From an uncultured Actinomycetes bacterium (GTDB lineage Bacteria; Actinomycetota; Actinomycetes; Nanopelagicales; Nanopelagicaceae), in assembly GCA_903922745.1 (NCBI GenBank), contig CAIXVA010000161.1, positions 1-12,609 of the forward strand: a stretch of DNA of 12,609 nt. Reading direction: 5' to 3'. Every line of letters starts with the position of its first letter. Position 1 is the stretch's first letter. The notes under the pieces were generated by a model. That model did not search any database and was not told where the DNA came from. It was given only the letters and a program-made list of their open reading frames with translations. Position numbers and translations under genes: made by a program. Positions 1 to 7,347 of the stretch are shown piece by piece.

Positions 1-1653
1 ACCAGCTTTTGCAGAAACGTTTACGAAGATTGTGTCTCCGCCGTACTCCTCTGCGATCAAGTTGTACTCGGTTAGCTGTTGGCGAACCTTGTCTGGGTTT
101 GCACCCTCTTTATCAACCTTGTTAACCGCAACCACAATTGGAACATCAGCTGCTTGTGCGTGGTTTAGCGCTTCAATTGTCTGAGGCATGATTCCATCAT
201 CTGCTGCAACAACTAGTACAGCGATGTCAGTTACCTTTGCACCACGAGCACGCATAGCGGTAAACGCCTCGTGACCTGGTGTATCAATAAATGTAATCGC
301 GCGGTTGGTGCCGTCATGATCATGATGAATTTGGTATGCACCAATGTGCTGTGTAATACCGCCTGCTTCACCCTTCATAACTTCAGATTTACGAATCGCA
401 TCGAGAAGAGAAGTCTTACCGTGGTCAACGTGGCCCATAACAGTTACAACTGGTGGACGTGCGACCAAAGTGTCTGGATCAAGATCATCAAGTTCGCCAG
501 CTAAATCGATGTCGAAGTCTTGTAGTAATTCACGGTCTTCGTCCTCGGGGCTAACAATTTCAATGTTGTAACCAAGTTGAACACCAAGAATCTCAAAAGT
601 GTCCGCGTCCACAGACTGTGTTGCTGTAACCATTTCACCTAAGTGGAATAGCGCTGCAACTAACGCTGCTGGATCTGCACCAATCTTGTCTGCGAAATCT
701 GCCAATGAAGCTCCGCGACGCATACGAATAGGCGTCTTGCCATCACCGTGAGGAACAACAGCGCCACCAAGTTGTGGTGCCTGCATATTGTCGAACTCAT
801 CGCGTAATGCCTTGCGAGACTTTTGTTTACGACCAGATTTCTTACTTGCATTCTTTCCGAATGCTCCGCCTGCGCCACCGCGTTGTGGTGGACGACCGCC
901 ACCTGGACGTTGCGGACCACCACTTGGTGCACCTGCACCAGGTGTATTTGATTTATAAGGAGATGATGATGGTGCGCCACCAGTGCGTGGTGGAAAACCT
1001 GCACCAGTTGATGGAGCTCCGGTGCGTGGTGCACCTGGACGTGCTGCAAATCCTGGACGAACAGAACCTGGACGTGAACCCGCCATTCCTGGACGAGGTG
1101 CACCAGTTCCTTGCGGACGTTGTGGTGGACGCGGAACTGCGCCCCCTGTTGAAAATGGATTGTTTCCTGGACGAGGTGGACGCGGAACTGCGCCCCCTGT
1201 TGAAAATGGATTGTTACCCGGACGAGGTGCAGGAGTTGTTGGTGTTGCAGGTGCGGCCGTTTCAGTTGCACGGTCGGCAGCGCGCTGTATTGATTCAGTT
1301 TTGGCTGCTTCGTGCTTTGCAGCTTCCTCTTTATTAGCAATTGATTTCGCTTGTTCAAGCTTGAGCGCTTCAATGTCTACGCCAAGTTCAGCTGCAAGTT
1401 CAGCGGCTTGTTCAGCGCTAACTTCACCCTTTGGCTTTGCTGCAGCTTTCTTTGCGGCAGCCTTTTTAACAGGCTTCTTTTCCTCGACCGGTTTTGCATC
1501 GGGATACATTTCGATCAACTTGCGGACAACTGGTGCCTCTACTGTTGATGATGCGGAGCGAACAAACTCGCCCATTTCTTGGAGTTTTGCAAGGACAACC
1601 TTGCTCTCCATACCGAGTTGTTTTGCCAACTCATGTACGCGGACCTTTGACAC
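1..1653 (-). CDS. infB: Translation initiation factor IF-2, N-terminal 551 codons (3' end cut by window edge)
   Basis: IF-2 is the GTPase that brings initiator fMet-tRNA to the 30S subunit and promotes 50S joining. The protein opens [17 protein letters not shown], the typical actinobacterial IF-2 N-domain. A Gly/Pro/Arg-rich linker follows (about residues 100-290), then a second IF2_N-like region (about 303-370) and the G domain. Visible G motifs are GHVDHGKT (407-414, G1), DTPGHE (457-462, G3), NKVD (511-514, G4) and SAK (547-549, G5). The rest of the G domain and domains II-IV lie beyond the left edge. The start is GTG at 1653: AGGAGA (1662-1657) sits just before it, an in-frame stop lies at 1683-1681, and no other start codon exists between. 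The overlapping ATG at 1655 is out of frame. It is the last gene of the rimP-nusA-ylxR run in this window, 136 bases after ylxR. The linker holds a 51-bp tandem duplication. Confidence 0.97.
   Translation of the reverse strand, partial: MSKVRVHELAKQLGMESKVVLAKLQEMGEFVRSASSTVEAPVVRKLIEMYPDAKPVEEKKPVKKAAAKKAAAKPKGEVSAEQAAELAAELGVDIEALKLEQAKSIANKEEAAKHEAAKTESIQRAADRATETAAPATPTTPAPRPGNNPFSTGGAVPRPPRPGNNPFSTGGAVPRPPQRPQGTGAPRPGMAGSRPGSVRPGFAARPGAPRTGAPSTGAGFPPRTGGAPSSSPYKSNTPGAGAPSGGPQRPGGGRPPQRGGAGGAFGKNASKKSGRKQKSRKALRDEFDNMQAPQLGGAVVPHGDGKTPIRMRRGASLADFADKIGADPAALVAALFHLGEMVTATQSVDADTFEILGVQLGYNIEIVSPEDEDRELLQDFDIDLAGELDDLDPDTLVARPPVVTVMGHVDHGKTSLLDAIRKSEVMKGEAGGITQHIGAYQIHHDHDGTNRAITFIDTPGHEAFTAMRARGAKVTDIAVLVVAADDGIMPQTIEALNHAQAADVPIVVAVNKVDKEGANPDKVRQQLTEYNLIAEEYGGDTIFVNVSAKAG
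1124..1229 (-). repeat. In-frame 51-bp tandem duplication in the IF-2 linker
   Basis: Bases 1124-1164 recur identically at 1175-1215 (41 of 41, offset 51). The following 14 bases (1165-1178 against 1216-1229) match with two differences. The unit encodes 17 residues, [17 protein letters not shown], present twice in a row. RPGNNPF is a motif common in the IF-2 linker of actinobacteria; its doubling here looks recent because the DNA is almost unchanged. The insertion keeps the reading frame and lies in a region expected to be disordered. Confidence 0.93.
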
Positions 1654-1667
1654 ATTTCTCCTGTCTT

Positions 1668-1693
1668 GGCCCGCATTTTCTCAAATGCAAGCC
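1668..1693 (-). promoter_or_regulatory. Candidate RNA hairpin in the infB leader
   Basis: On the minus-strand transcript GGCUUGCAUUU (1693-1683) pairs with AAAUGCGGGCC (1678-1668) around a GAGA tetraloop of the GNRA type. This gives an 11-bp stem with two U-G wobbles. Its 3' side ends 5 bases before the AGGAGA ribosome-binding site of infB. No U-run follows, so it is not an intrinsic terminator. The 5' arm and loop (CAUUUGAG, 1687-1680) can instead pair perfectly with CUCAAAUG upstream (1733-1726), which would break this hairpin. The remaining leader (1694-1789) shows no promoter I would defend. Folding and any function are inferred. Confidence 0.4.
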
Positions 1694-1789
1694 TTAGTTG
1701 AACGACCTCATAGTTCTAACGAGCTCATTTGAGTTTCATATCTTTCATGTCCATTCGTTGTATGTGATTCATCTTCTTATTAATCCGAA

Positions 1790-2068
1790 CTAACTTTCAA
1801 GAAATTTCAGAAGTTCCGATACATCGATCGCCGCGTCTTGCTCCTTATTAATTTTAAGGGCAAAACGAAAAGCGCCTCGACTTATCGCACCTTCTGCACA
1901 TTTCTTGTGAAGCCAAGCGCCCCGACCTGGAGCACCGCCTTTGATATCTGGAATCAATTTTCCATCGATCAAAACCACTCGAATTAATGCTGCTGGGTTC
2001 GCTTTCTTTCGGCAGCCAATACAGCTACGTACCGGAAAATGTGAATCCAACTGGCTCATGGTATCCAA
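1790..2068 (-). CDS. ylxR: YlxR family RNA-binding protein (DUF448), 92 aa
   Basis: This is the small basic protein found between nusA and infB in many bacteria. YlxR proteins are thought to bind nucleic acid and have been linked to gene regulation and to RNase P in some firmicutes; its role here is not shown. The family signature is clear: PVRSCIGCRKK (residues 12-22), then GGAPGRGAWLHKKC (44-57). The start is uncertain. TTG at 2068 is 6-7 bases after a strong GGAGGG (2080-2075), ideal spacing, whereas the in-frame ATG at 2059 is 15-16 bases away. I therefore chose TTG, which adds three residues (MDT). It follows nusA by 50 bases and precedes infB by 136. Its ribosome-binding site lies in a possible hairpin. 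Confidence 0.93.
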   Translation of the reverse strand: MDTMSQLDSHFPVRSCIGCRKKANPAALIRVVLIDGKLIPDIKGGAPGRGAWLHKKCAEGAISRGAFRFALKINKEQDAAIDVSELLKFLES

Positions 2069-2075
2069 CTAGAGC

Positions 2076-2096
2076 CCTCCAGTCATAATCTGGAAA
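2076..2096 (-). promoter_or_regulatory. Candidate hairpin burying the ylxR ribosome-binding site
   Basis: In the nusA-ylxR gap the transcript can pair UUUCCAG (2096-2090) with CUGGAGG (2082-2076) across the 7-base loop AUUAUGA. The inner five pairs are Watson-Crick and the outer two are U-G. The 3' arm contains the whole GGAGG that serves ylxR. Ribosomes finishing nusA at 2119 would run close to the hairpin and might open it, tying YlxR output to NusA translation. This is inferred from sequence alone. Confidence 0.35.
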
Positions 2097-2118
2097 TTGG
2101 TCATAATGCGCGGTTGAC

Positions 2119-3111
2119 TCACAAGGCTGCGTCTGTGGCAGCGGGAACAACTGTGTCCGGGTGAATATCAATACGCCAGCCAGTCAATCGCGCAGCCAGG
2201 CGAGCGTTCTGTCCATCCTTACCGATGGCCAAAGAAAGCTGGTAATCCGGAACGATCACCTTTGCACTGCGTGTTGCAAGATCAGTGATTTCAACTGAAC
2301 TGACCTTTGCAGGAGCAAGTGCTGCTGCAACAAACTCTGCTGGATCCTCAGACCAATCAACAATGTCAATCTTTTCTCCGTGTAGTTCATCCATCACAGC
2401 ACGTGCTCGAGATCCCATTGGACCAATCAATGAACCCTTTGGACTAACACCGGCGCGATGTGTTTTAACTGCAAGCTTTGTTCGGTGTCCTGCTTCACGC
2501 GCAACAGCCATGATTTCAACGATGCGATCATTAATTTCTGGAACTTCAAAGGCAAATAGTTGTTTCACAAGAGCCGGGTGAGAACGAGACAACATAATTT
2601 CAGGTCCCTTTAACCCTTGCTTGACTTCAACAACAAAACACTTAATGCGATCTCCGTGGTTGTAAACCTCACCTGGCACTTGTTCCTGTGGCGGAATACG
2701 TCCTTCAACGCGGCCAAGATTGACATTAATCATCTTTGGATCGCGCCCCTGCTGAACAACACCAGAAATAACATCACCAACTGATGCTGTGAACTCGCCA
2801 ACGATTTCAGCATCATTTGTTTCGCGCATTTTTAACTTAATAATTTGGCGAGCAGTCGATGTTGCCATACGTGAGAAGCCATCAGGTGAATCAACCTCTT
2901 CACTAATACGAGTTCCGTCCTCACCAAAAATTGGAACAAGGATGGAAATTTCACCGGTCTCACGATCTAAATGCGCTCTGGCATGGCGCTTAGCTGTCTC
3001 TGTTTGATTGTATGCACCAAGAACTGCAATCTCGATTGCATAAATCAGCTCTTCAAGATGAATATCTTTTTCAGTTGTTAGGGCAGCCAGGGCCGACATT
3101 TCTACATGCAT
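2119..3111 (-). CDS. nusA: Transcription termination/antitermination factor NusA, 330 aa
   Basis: NusA binds RNA polymerase and nascent RNA, and modulates pausing, termination and antitermination. Domains in order: N-terminal polymerase-binding domain (about 1-105), S1 domain (about 108-178, ending KGPEIMLSRSHP), KH1 (about 180-275, with IGPMGSRARAV at 229-239) and KH2 (about 276-320, with LAIGKDGQNARLAARLTGWRI at 294-314). The protein ends soon after KH2, without the C-terminal acidic repeats of E. coli NusA. This is the usual short actinobacterial form; the M. tuberculosis protein is about 347 aa. The ATG at 3111 overlaps the rimP stop by one base (TAATG). AAGGA lies 9 bases upstream inside rimP, so the two genes are probably translationally coupled. 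Confidence 0.97.
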   Translation of the reverse strand: MHVEMSALAALTTEKDIHLEELIYAIEIAVLGAYNQTETAKRHARAHLDRETGEISILVPIFGEDGTRISEEVDSPDGFSRMATSTARQIIKLKMRETNDAEIVGEFTASVGDVISGVVQQGRDPKMINVNLGRVEGRIPPQEQVPGEVYNHGDRIKCFVVEVKQGLKGPEIMLSRSHPALVKQLFAFEVPEINDRIVEIMAVAREAGHRTKLAVKTHRAGVSPKGSLIGPMGSRARAVMDELHGEKIDIVDWSEDPAEFVAAALAPAKVSSVEITDLATRSAKVIVPDYQLSLAIGKDGQNARLAARLTGWRIDIHPDTVVPAATDAAL

Positions 3112-3581
3112 TAGATCTCATCCTTACGATTGAATTCGATCTCAACGTTTGCACGTTTGATATCTGCAAAGGCAACTTCATGAGTCTTCATTCGACCCTT
3201 AATGTTCTCAATCAAAATTGCTTTCACTTCATCAAATTCAGTTAAACGACCGGACACTTCACTGTCATCGTTCAGTGTTACCTTAACAATTCTGGTCAGA
3301 TTCTTCGTCCAATGACGAGGCAATGTGAGAGGTCGTTCAATTCCCGGCGATGTAACTTCAAGAGTAAAAGCTTCAGTTAGCAATGGTGACTCATCAAGAA
3401 TCGTTGATATTTCACGGCTAACAACAGTTACTTCATCAAGACTAAGCGGGGCAACTCCGTCGATCATGCAGGTAACGATGCGGTGGTTACCAGGATTGCT
3501 CGTAAAGACATCTTCTAGAAAGAATCCCGCGTTTTCTACAGCAGGTCGAATTGCGTCGGCGATTGAATCTTTAAGGGCCAT
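3111..3581 (-). CDS. rimP: Ribosome maturation factor RimP, 156 aa
   Basis: RimP binds pre-30S particles and assists late assembly of the small subunit. The family hallmark FTLEVTSPGIERPLTLPRHW spans about residues 72-91, after an N-terminal alpha/beta domain (1-71). The C-terminal SH3-like domain covers about 92-150. I chose ATG at 3581 (MALKDSIADAIRP). The frame stays open upstream to 3782, but that stretch lies over the 3' end of the permease gene and reads as unrelated sequence (for example CNLLIVRVTIRAQLNRKKN). A normal RimP length also fits the 3581 start. The ribosome-binding site is weak (AGAAAGAAG). The TAA stop shares its last base with the nusA ATG. Confidence 0.95.
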   Translation of the reverse strand: MALKDSIADAIRPAVENAGFFLEDVFTSNPGNHRIVTCMIDGVAPLSLDEVTVVSREISTILDESPLLTEAFTLEVTSPGIERPLTLPRHWTKNLTRIVKVTLNDDSEVSGRLTEFDEVKAILIENIKGRMKTHEVAFADIKRANVEIEFNRKDEI

Positions 3582-3612
3582 GACATTCTTCTTTCTATTA
3601 AGTTGTGCCCTA

Positions 3613-3642
3613 ATTGTAACGCGAACAATTAAAAGGTTGCAA
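3613..3642 (-). promoter_or_regulatory. Candidate sigma-70-type promoter for rimP-nusA-ylxR-infB
   Basis: Over the permease stop codon, the minus strand reads TTGCAA (3642-3637), an 18-base spacer, then TACAAT (3618-3613). These match 4 of 6 and 5 of 6 of the -35 and -10 consensus. Transcription would begin near 3606, leaving a leader of about 25 bases before rimP. A perfect 7-bp inverted repeat, TAATTGT (3611-3617) and ACAATTA (3625-3631) with a 7-base loop, overlaps the -10 region. It could be an operator or simply chance. The gap is too short and AT-rich to be sure. Confidence 0.3.
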
Positions 3643-4402
3643 TTCCTACCTTTACGATCAATGCCACAGTCACAATTAAGAAGACTTTGCGCACCAAAGT
3701 TGAGCCACCTTTTATCGCCAATCGTGACCCGATAATCGCCCCCGATATATTGGCAATTCCCATGATGATTCCGATCTGCCAAATAACCGCCCCGTGAATT
3801 CCAAACACCATAATTGCGCCCACATTGGTTGCAACATTTACGACTTTTGCAATGGCAGAAGCAGTAATAAAGGCATAACCCAGGGATGCAACAAGAATGA
3901 GCATTAAGAAAGATCCCGTACCTGGACCAAAAATTCCATCGTAAAAACCTATTACCGCGCCAGCAAGGCCAGCAATCTGAACTCGTTGTCGTGGTTGATG
4001 GCGTAGATTTTCAAACTTTCCTAAGTCAGGTTTAAACCAGGTATAAATTGCAACAATAATTAGTAGTACCAAAACCATTGGCCGCATACTGCTTGTTGGA
4101 ATCTTTGATGCAAGTACTGCTCCCCCAGCTGATCCCAAGAAAGCTGGCAATCCCATTGCAATTAAAATCTTTGGGTCCGGCTTAATCTGCTTTCTATACA
4201 ACGCTGCCGCCGTGGTTGTTCCAAAGACTGCAGACAACTTATTTGTGCCTAAAACTTCGGCTGTTTCAGATTTAGGCAAACCAATCAGCAATGCAGGAAG
4301 TTGAATTAATCCTCCGCCACCGGCAATTGAATCAATAAAGCCAGCAAAAAATGAGGCTGCTAATAGAAATAAAGAGGTTGCAATTGTTAAATCGTGAAAC
4401 AC
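3629..4402 (-). CDS. TSUP family (TauE/SafE, YfcA-like) membrane permease, 257 aa
   Basis: This is an inner-membrane protein of the 4-toluene sulfonate uptake permease family (pfam TauE/SafE). Members carry sulfite, sulfoacetate, taurine-related or other organic anions; the substrate cannot be read from sequence. The family's internal duplication is visible: GFIDSIAGGGGLIQLP (residues 21-36) in the first half and GFYDGIFGPGTGSFL (152-166) in the second. Hydrophobic segments lie at about 8-28, 46-68, 78-98, 107-122, 142-160, 165-182, 188-204, 206-226 and 239-255. The start is GTG at 4402, two bases after the proS TAA, with no clear ribosome-binding site. Translation probably depends on re-initiation after proS. 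It has no evident link in function to its neighbours. Confidence 0.9.
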   Translation of the reverse strand: MFHDLTIATSLFLLAASFFAGFIDSIAGGGGLIQLPALLIGLPKSETAEVLGTNKLSAVFGTTTAAALYRKQIKPDPKILIAMGLPAFLGSAGGAVLASKIPTSSMRPMVLVLLIIVAIYTWFKPDLGKFENLRHQPRQRVQIAGLAGAVIGFYDGIFGPGTGSFLMLILVASLGYAFITASAIAKVVNVATNVGAIMVFGIHGAVIWQIGIIMGIANISGAIIGSRLAIKGGSTLVRKVFLIVTVALIVKVGIATF

Positions 4403-4404
4403 GA

Positions 4405-6129
4405 TTATTTAAGTAGTTCTGCGATCGAAGTTATAGCCCTAGCAAGTGCAACTTCTTTTTTATCGCCGCTCTTGCGAACCCGAACTTCAACATTGCCTTC
4501 AGCTAATGCTTTTCCAACGACGACAATAATTGGGTTACCAATCAATTCAGCATCTTTAAATTTCACCCCTGGGCTTGCATCACGACGATCATCAAGCATG
4601 ACTGAAATTCCCTGTGCCTCAAGATCAGAACCAAGCTTTAACGCTGTTTCAAATAGCAGGTCATCTTTACCCGCGGCCACAATATGTACCTTGGCTGGTG
4701 CTAACTCTGCCGGCCAGTTAAGCCCGATTTCATCATGAGTCTGTTCGGCAATGGCTGCAACTGCGCGAGTTACACCGATTCCATATGAACCCATTGTCAC
4801 TATCTGAGACTTGCCGTTGTGATCAAGAACTGTCAGGTTAAGTGCTTCTGCGTATTTGCGACCCAATTGGAAGATGTGACCGATCTCAATTGCACGATCA
4901 ATAACAATAGGTGTTGCACACTCTGGACATGCATCTCCTGCGCGCACTTCGGCTGCTTCTACATATGCATCTGGTGTGAAATCGCGACCATTAACAACAT
5001 TGCGTGCATGACGATCTTTTTTATTGGCACCAGTTACCCAAGATGTTCCGGGTGCAATGCGTGGATCTGCATAAACAGTTATTCCAGATTTCTTTGCATC
5101 CTGTGGTCCGATGTAACCCTTAACTAGGCCAGGGAACTTTGCGAAATCTGCATCCTCAAATACTCGTAGCTCGTGAATTCCGCCAAGGTTTTCTTGGAAA
5201 CGCTTTAAATCAACTTCACGATCTCCAGGAACTAAAACACATACAGCTTTGTTATCTGCCATCAGCATTACATTTTTCAATGTGTTTGCGCCAGTAAATC
5301 CCCCGCCAAACTTGGCATTAAGTAGATCTACTAAAGAATCAATTGTTGGCGTATTTGGTGAATCAAAATCTTCTAGCGCAGGAGTTTTCGAAGAATCCTC
5401 GGCATCAACCTTTGTAACCATCGCCTCAACATTTGCGGCAAATCCACACTTAGGACACAAAACATATGTATCTTCACCAGTCGAACAAGGTGCAAGAAAT
5501 TCTTCGGATTTAGATCCACCCATGGCACCTGATACAGCCTTAACAATGTTGTAATTCATCCCTAGGCGATCAAAGGTTTTTACATATGCCTCGCGATGTT
5601 CTTGGTAGGACACCTCAAGCCCTGCATCATCACTATCAAATGAGTAAGAATCTTTCATAACAAACTCTCGGCCACGGATAATTCCACTGCGTGGACGGGC
5701 TTCATCCCGGAACTTAGTTCCAATCTGATAAATACTTAATGGCAAATCTTTATAGGATGAGTACTCGCCTTTAACCATCAAGGTAAACATCTCTTCGTGT
5801 GTTGGGCCTAGTAAGTAATCCCCACCTTTGCGATCCTTCAAGCGAAACAGTGAAGGTCCGTACTCTTCCCAACGGTTAGTAGTCTCGTAAGCCTCACGTG
5901 GAAGAAGTGATGGAAAATTGACCTCTTGAAACCCTGCCTTGTCCATCTCTTCACGAATTACCCGTTCAACATTTCGAAGAGTAATTACGCCAAGTGGCAA
6001 CCATGAATAAATGCCAGCTGCAATCCTGCGCACATAACCAGCACGAACAAGAAGCTTATGGCTTGCAACTTCAGCATCTGCTGGGTCATCGCGAAGAGTA
6101 CGCAAAAATAGCGTAGACATTTTCAACAT
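4405..6129 (-). CDS. proS: Prolyl-tRNA synthetase, bacterial type with INS editing domain, 574 aa
   Basis: ProRS charges tRNA-Pro with proline in the cytosol. The class II core is clear: YVRRIAAGIYSWLPLG near residues 32-47, motif 2 FRDEARPRSG (140-149) and motif 3 GSYGIGVTR (447-455). Between motifs 2 and 3 lies a long insertion (about 220-390) matching the INS domain, which deacylates Ala-tRNA-Pro. Lys285 in GANTLKN is the likely equivalent of the E. coli INS lysine. The anticodon-binding domain occupies about 478-574. Length agrees with E. coli ProRS (572). The frame also has TTG at 6135, but AAGG (6140-6137) is 7 bases before the ATG at 6129 and only about 1 base before the TTG, so I start at 6129. 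The gene begins 9 bases after the ispG stop. Cys pairs CPKC (225-228) and CPEC (401-404) flank the insertion. Confidence 0.97.
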   Translation of the reverse strand: MLKMSTLFLRTLRDDPADAEVASHKLLVRAGYVRRIAAGIYSWLPLGVITLRNVERVIREEMDKAGFQEVNFPSLLPREAYETTNRWEEYGPSLFRLKDRKGGDYLLGPTHEEMFTLMVKGEYSSYKDLPLSIYQIGTKFRDEARPRSGIIRGREFVMKDSYSFDSDDAGLEVSYQEHREAYVKTFDRLGMNYNIVKAVSGAMGGSKSEEFLAPCSTGEDTYVLCPKCGFAANVEAMVTKVDAEDSSKTPALEDFDSPNTPTIDSLVDLLNAKFGGGFTGANTLKNVMLMADNKAVCVLVPGDREVDLKRFQENLGGIHELRVFEDADFAKFPGLVKGYIGPQDAKKSGITVYADPRIAPGTSWVTGANKKDRHARNVVNGRDFTPDAYVEAAEVRAGDACPECATPIVIDRAIEIGHIFQLGRKYAEALNLTVLDHNGKSQIVTMGSYGIGVTRAVAAIAEQTHDEIGLNWPAELAPAKVHIVAAGKDDLLFETALKLGSDLEAQGISVMLDDRRDASPGVKFKDAELIGNPIIVVVGKALAEGNVEVRVRKSGDKKEVALARAITSIAELLK

Positions 6130-6138
6130 GGGCAAACC

Positions 6139-7290
6139 TTATCGAACATCAACTGAAGGTTGCCCTGAAGCAACTCCGGCGGCTTCCATTTCTTCTGCCA
6201 AGCGCATCGCTTCTTCGATAAGAGTTTCAACAATTTGCGCTTCTGGCACAGTTTTAATGACCTGACCCTTAACAAATATCTGACCCTTGCCATTTCCTGA
6301 GGCAACACCAAGATCTGCTTCACGTGCTTCACCTGGGCCATTAACTACACAACCCATTACCGCAACGCGCAATGGAACAGTCATGCCTTGCAATCCTGCT
6401 TGAACCTTTTCAGCCAATGTATACACATCAACCTGTGCGCGTCCACATGAAGGGCATGAAACGATTTCTAGTTTGCGTTGACGCAAATTCAGAGACTCAA
6501 GAATTGAGATTCCAACCTTTACCTCTTCAACTGGAGGCGCCGATAATGAAACGCGAATTGTGTCGCCGATGCCTTCAGCTAACAAAATACCAAATGCTGT
6601 CGCAGATTTAATAGTTCCTTGGAAAATTGGACCTGCCTCTGTTACCCCAAGGTGCAATGGGTAATCACACTTGGCAGCAAGAATTCGATACGCGTTAACC
6701 ATTGTTACGGGATCATGATGCTTTACTGAAATTTTGATATCTGAAAAACCGTGTTCTTCAAATAAAGATGCTTCCCACAATGCAGACTCCGCAAGTGCTT
6801 CAGGCGTTGCCTTTCCATACTTTGCAAGCAAACGTGGATCTAGTGAACCAGCGTTTACGCCAATACGAATAGGAATTCCGGCATCCCCTGCAGCCTTCGC
6901 AACCTCTTTAACCTTGTCATCAAACTGCTTAATATTTCCAGGATTGACTCGAACTGCTGCGCACCCTGCATCAATTGCGGCAAAGATATATTTAGGTTGA
7001 AAGTGAATATCTGCGATCACGGGAATCTGAGACTTCTTAGCAATTTGAGCCAGCGCATCCGCATCATCTTGACTTGGTACGGCCACGCGAACAATCTGGC
7101 AACCAGATGCTGTTAATTCTGCGATCTGTTGCAAAGTAGCGTTTACATCTGCTGTAAGAGTTGTACACATCGATTGAACCGAGACCGGTGAATCACTACC
7201 TACTCCTACTGAACCAACCTTTAGCTGCCGAGTCTTACGACGAGGATGCAGCGTTGGAGGAGGTGCGCTTGGAATTCCGAGATCAACCAT
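6139..7290 (-). CDS. ispG: 4-hydroxy-3-methylbut-2-en-1-yl diphosphate synthase (IspG/GcpE), 383 aa
   Basis: IspG is a [4Fe-4S] enzyme of the MEP isoprenoid pathway. It reductively opens the cyclic diphosphate MEcPP to HMBPP, and it needs an electron donor such as flavodoxin or ferredoxin. The TIM-barrel N-half contains [18 protein letters not shown] and VRVNPGN. The C-terminal domain carries the three cluster cysteines, C279 and C282 in CPSCGR and C314 in [10 protein letters not shown], plus the ligand Glu321. I chose ATG at 7290 (MVDLGIPS), which aligns with the N-terminus I recall for Streptomyces IspG. An in-frame GTG at 7305 would add five residues. Neither has a good ribosome-binding site, and an inverted repeat abuts the ATG. 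It follows rseP by 57 bases and precedes proS by 9. Confidence 0.97.
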   Translation of the reverse strand: MVDLGIPSAPPPTLHPRRKTRQLKVGSVGVGSDSPVSVQSMCTTLTADVNATLQQIAELTASGCQIVRVAVPSQDDADALAQIAKKSQIPVIADIHFQPKYIFAAIDAGCAAVRVNPGNIKQFDDKVKEVAKAAGDAGIPIRIGVNAGSLDPRLLAKYGKATPEALAESALWEASLFEEHGFSDIKISVKHHDPVTMVNAYRILAAKCDYPLHLGVTEAGPIFQGTIKSATAFGILLAEGIGDTIRVSLSAPPVEEVKVGISILESLNLRQRKLEIVSCPSCGRAQVDVYTLAEKVQAGLQGMTVPLRVAVMGCVVNGPGEAREADLGVASGNGKGQIFVKGQVIKTVPEAQIVETLIEEAMRLAEEMEAAGVASGQPSVDVR

Positions 7291-7335
7291 GGCTTTATTC
7301 TGCACTACTCAGCCACAAACCGCCGAATTAAAGCC
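7291..7335 (-). promoter_or_regulatory. Bulged inverted repeat flush against the ispG start codon
   Basis: On the minus strand GGCTTTAATTC (7335-7325) pairs with GAATAAAGCC (7300-7291) as ten base pairs with one bulged A and a 24-base loop. The 3' arm ends at the base before the ispG ATG, and the alternative GTG at 7305-7303 falls in the loop. No ribosome-binding site is visible between arm and ATG. It could be a translation-control fold. Alternatively CAGAAT, 7 bases before the ATG, could be a -10 element for a leaderless ispG message. Neither is shown. Confidence 0.3.
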
Positions 7336-7347
7336 TCATTCGTTTGC

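Noticed and set aside
660..1732. Long open frames in other registers on both strands over the IF-2 linker (minus 660-1373, plus 774-1337 and 983-1732)
   Set aside because: They are shadows of the Gly/Pro/Arg-rich infB linker. Their translations are low-complexity His/Val/Gln or Gly/Arg/Pro strings, and the infB frame is certain.
2084..2110. Direct repeat ATTATGAC twice in the nusA-ylxR gap
   Set aside because: Eight bases repeated once is within chance for AT-rich sequence, and no third copy or known motif supports it.
3611..3631. TAATTGT/ACAATTA hairpin as a terminator after the permease gene
   Set aside because: The stem is short and AT-rich, includes the stop codon and has no U-run on either strand. 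It is kept only as a possible operator.
3582..3782. N-terminal extension of RimP to 3782
   Set aside because: It lies over the permease coding sequence in another frame, does not resemble RimP, and would make the protein 67 residues too long.
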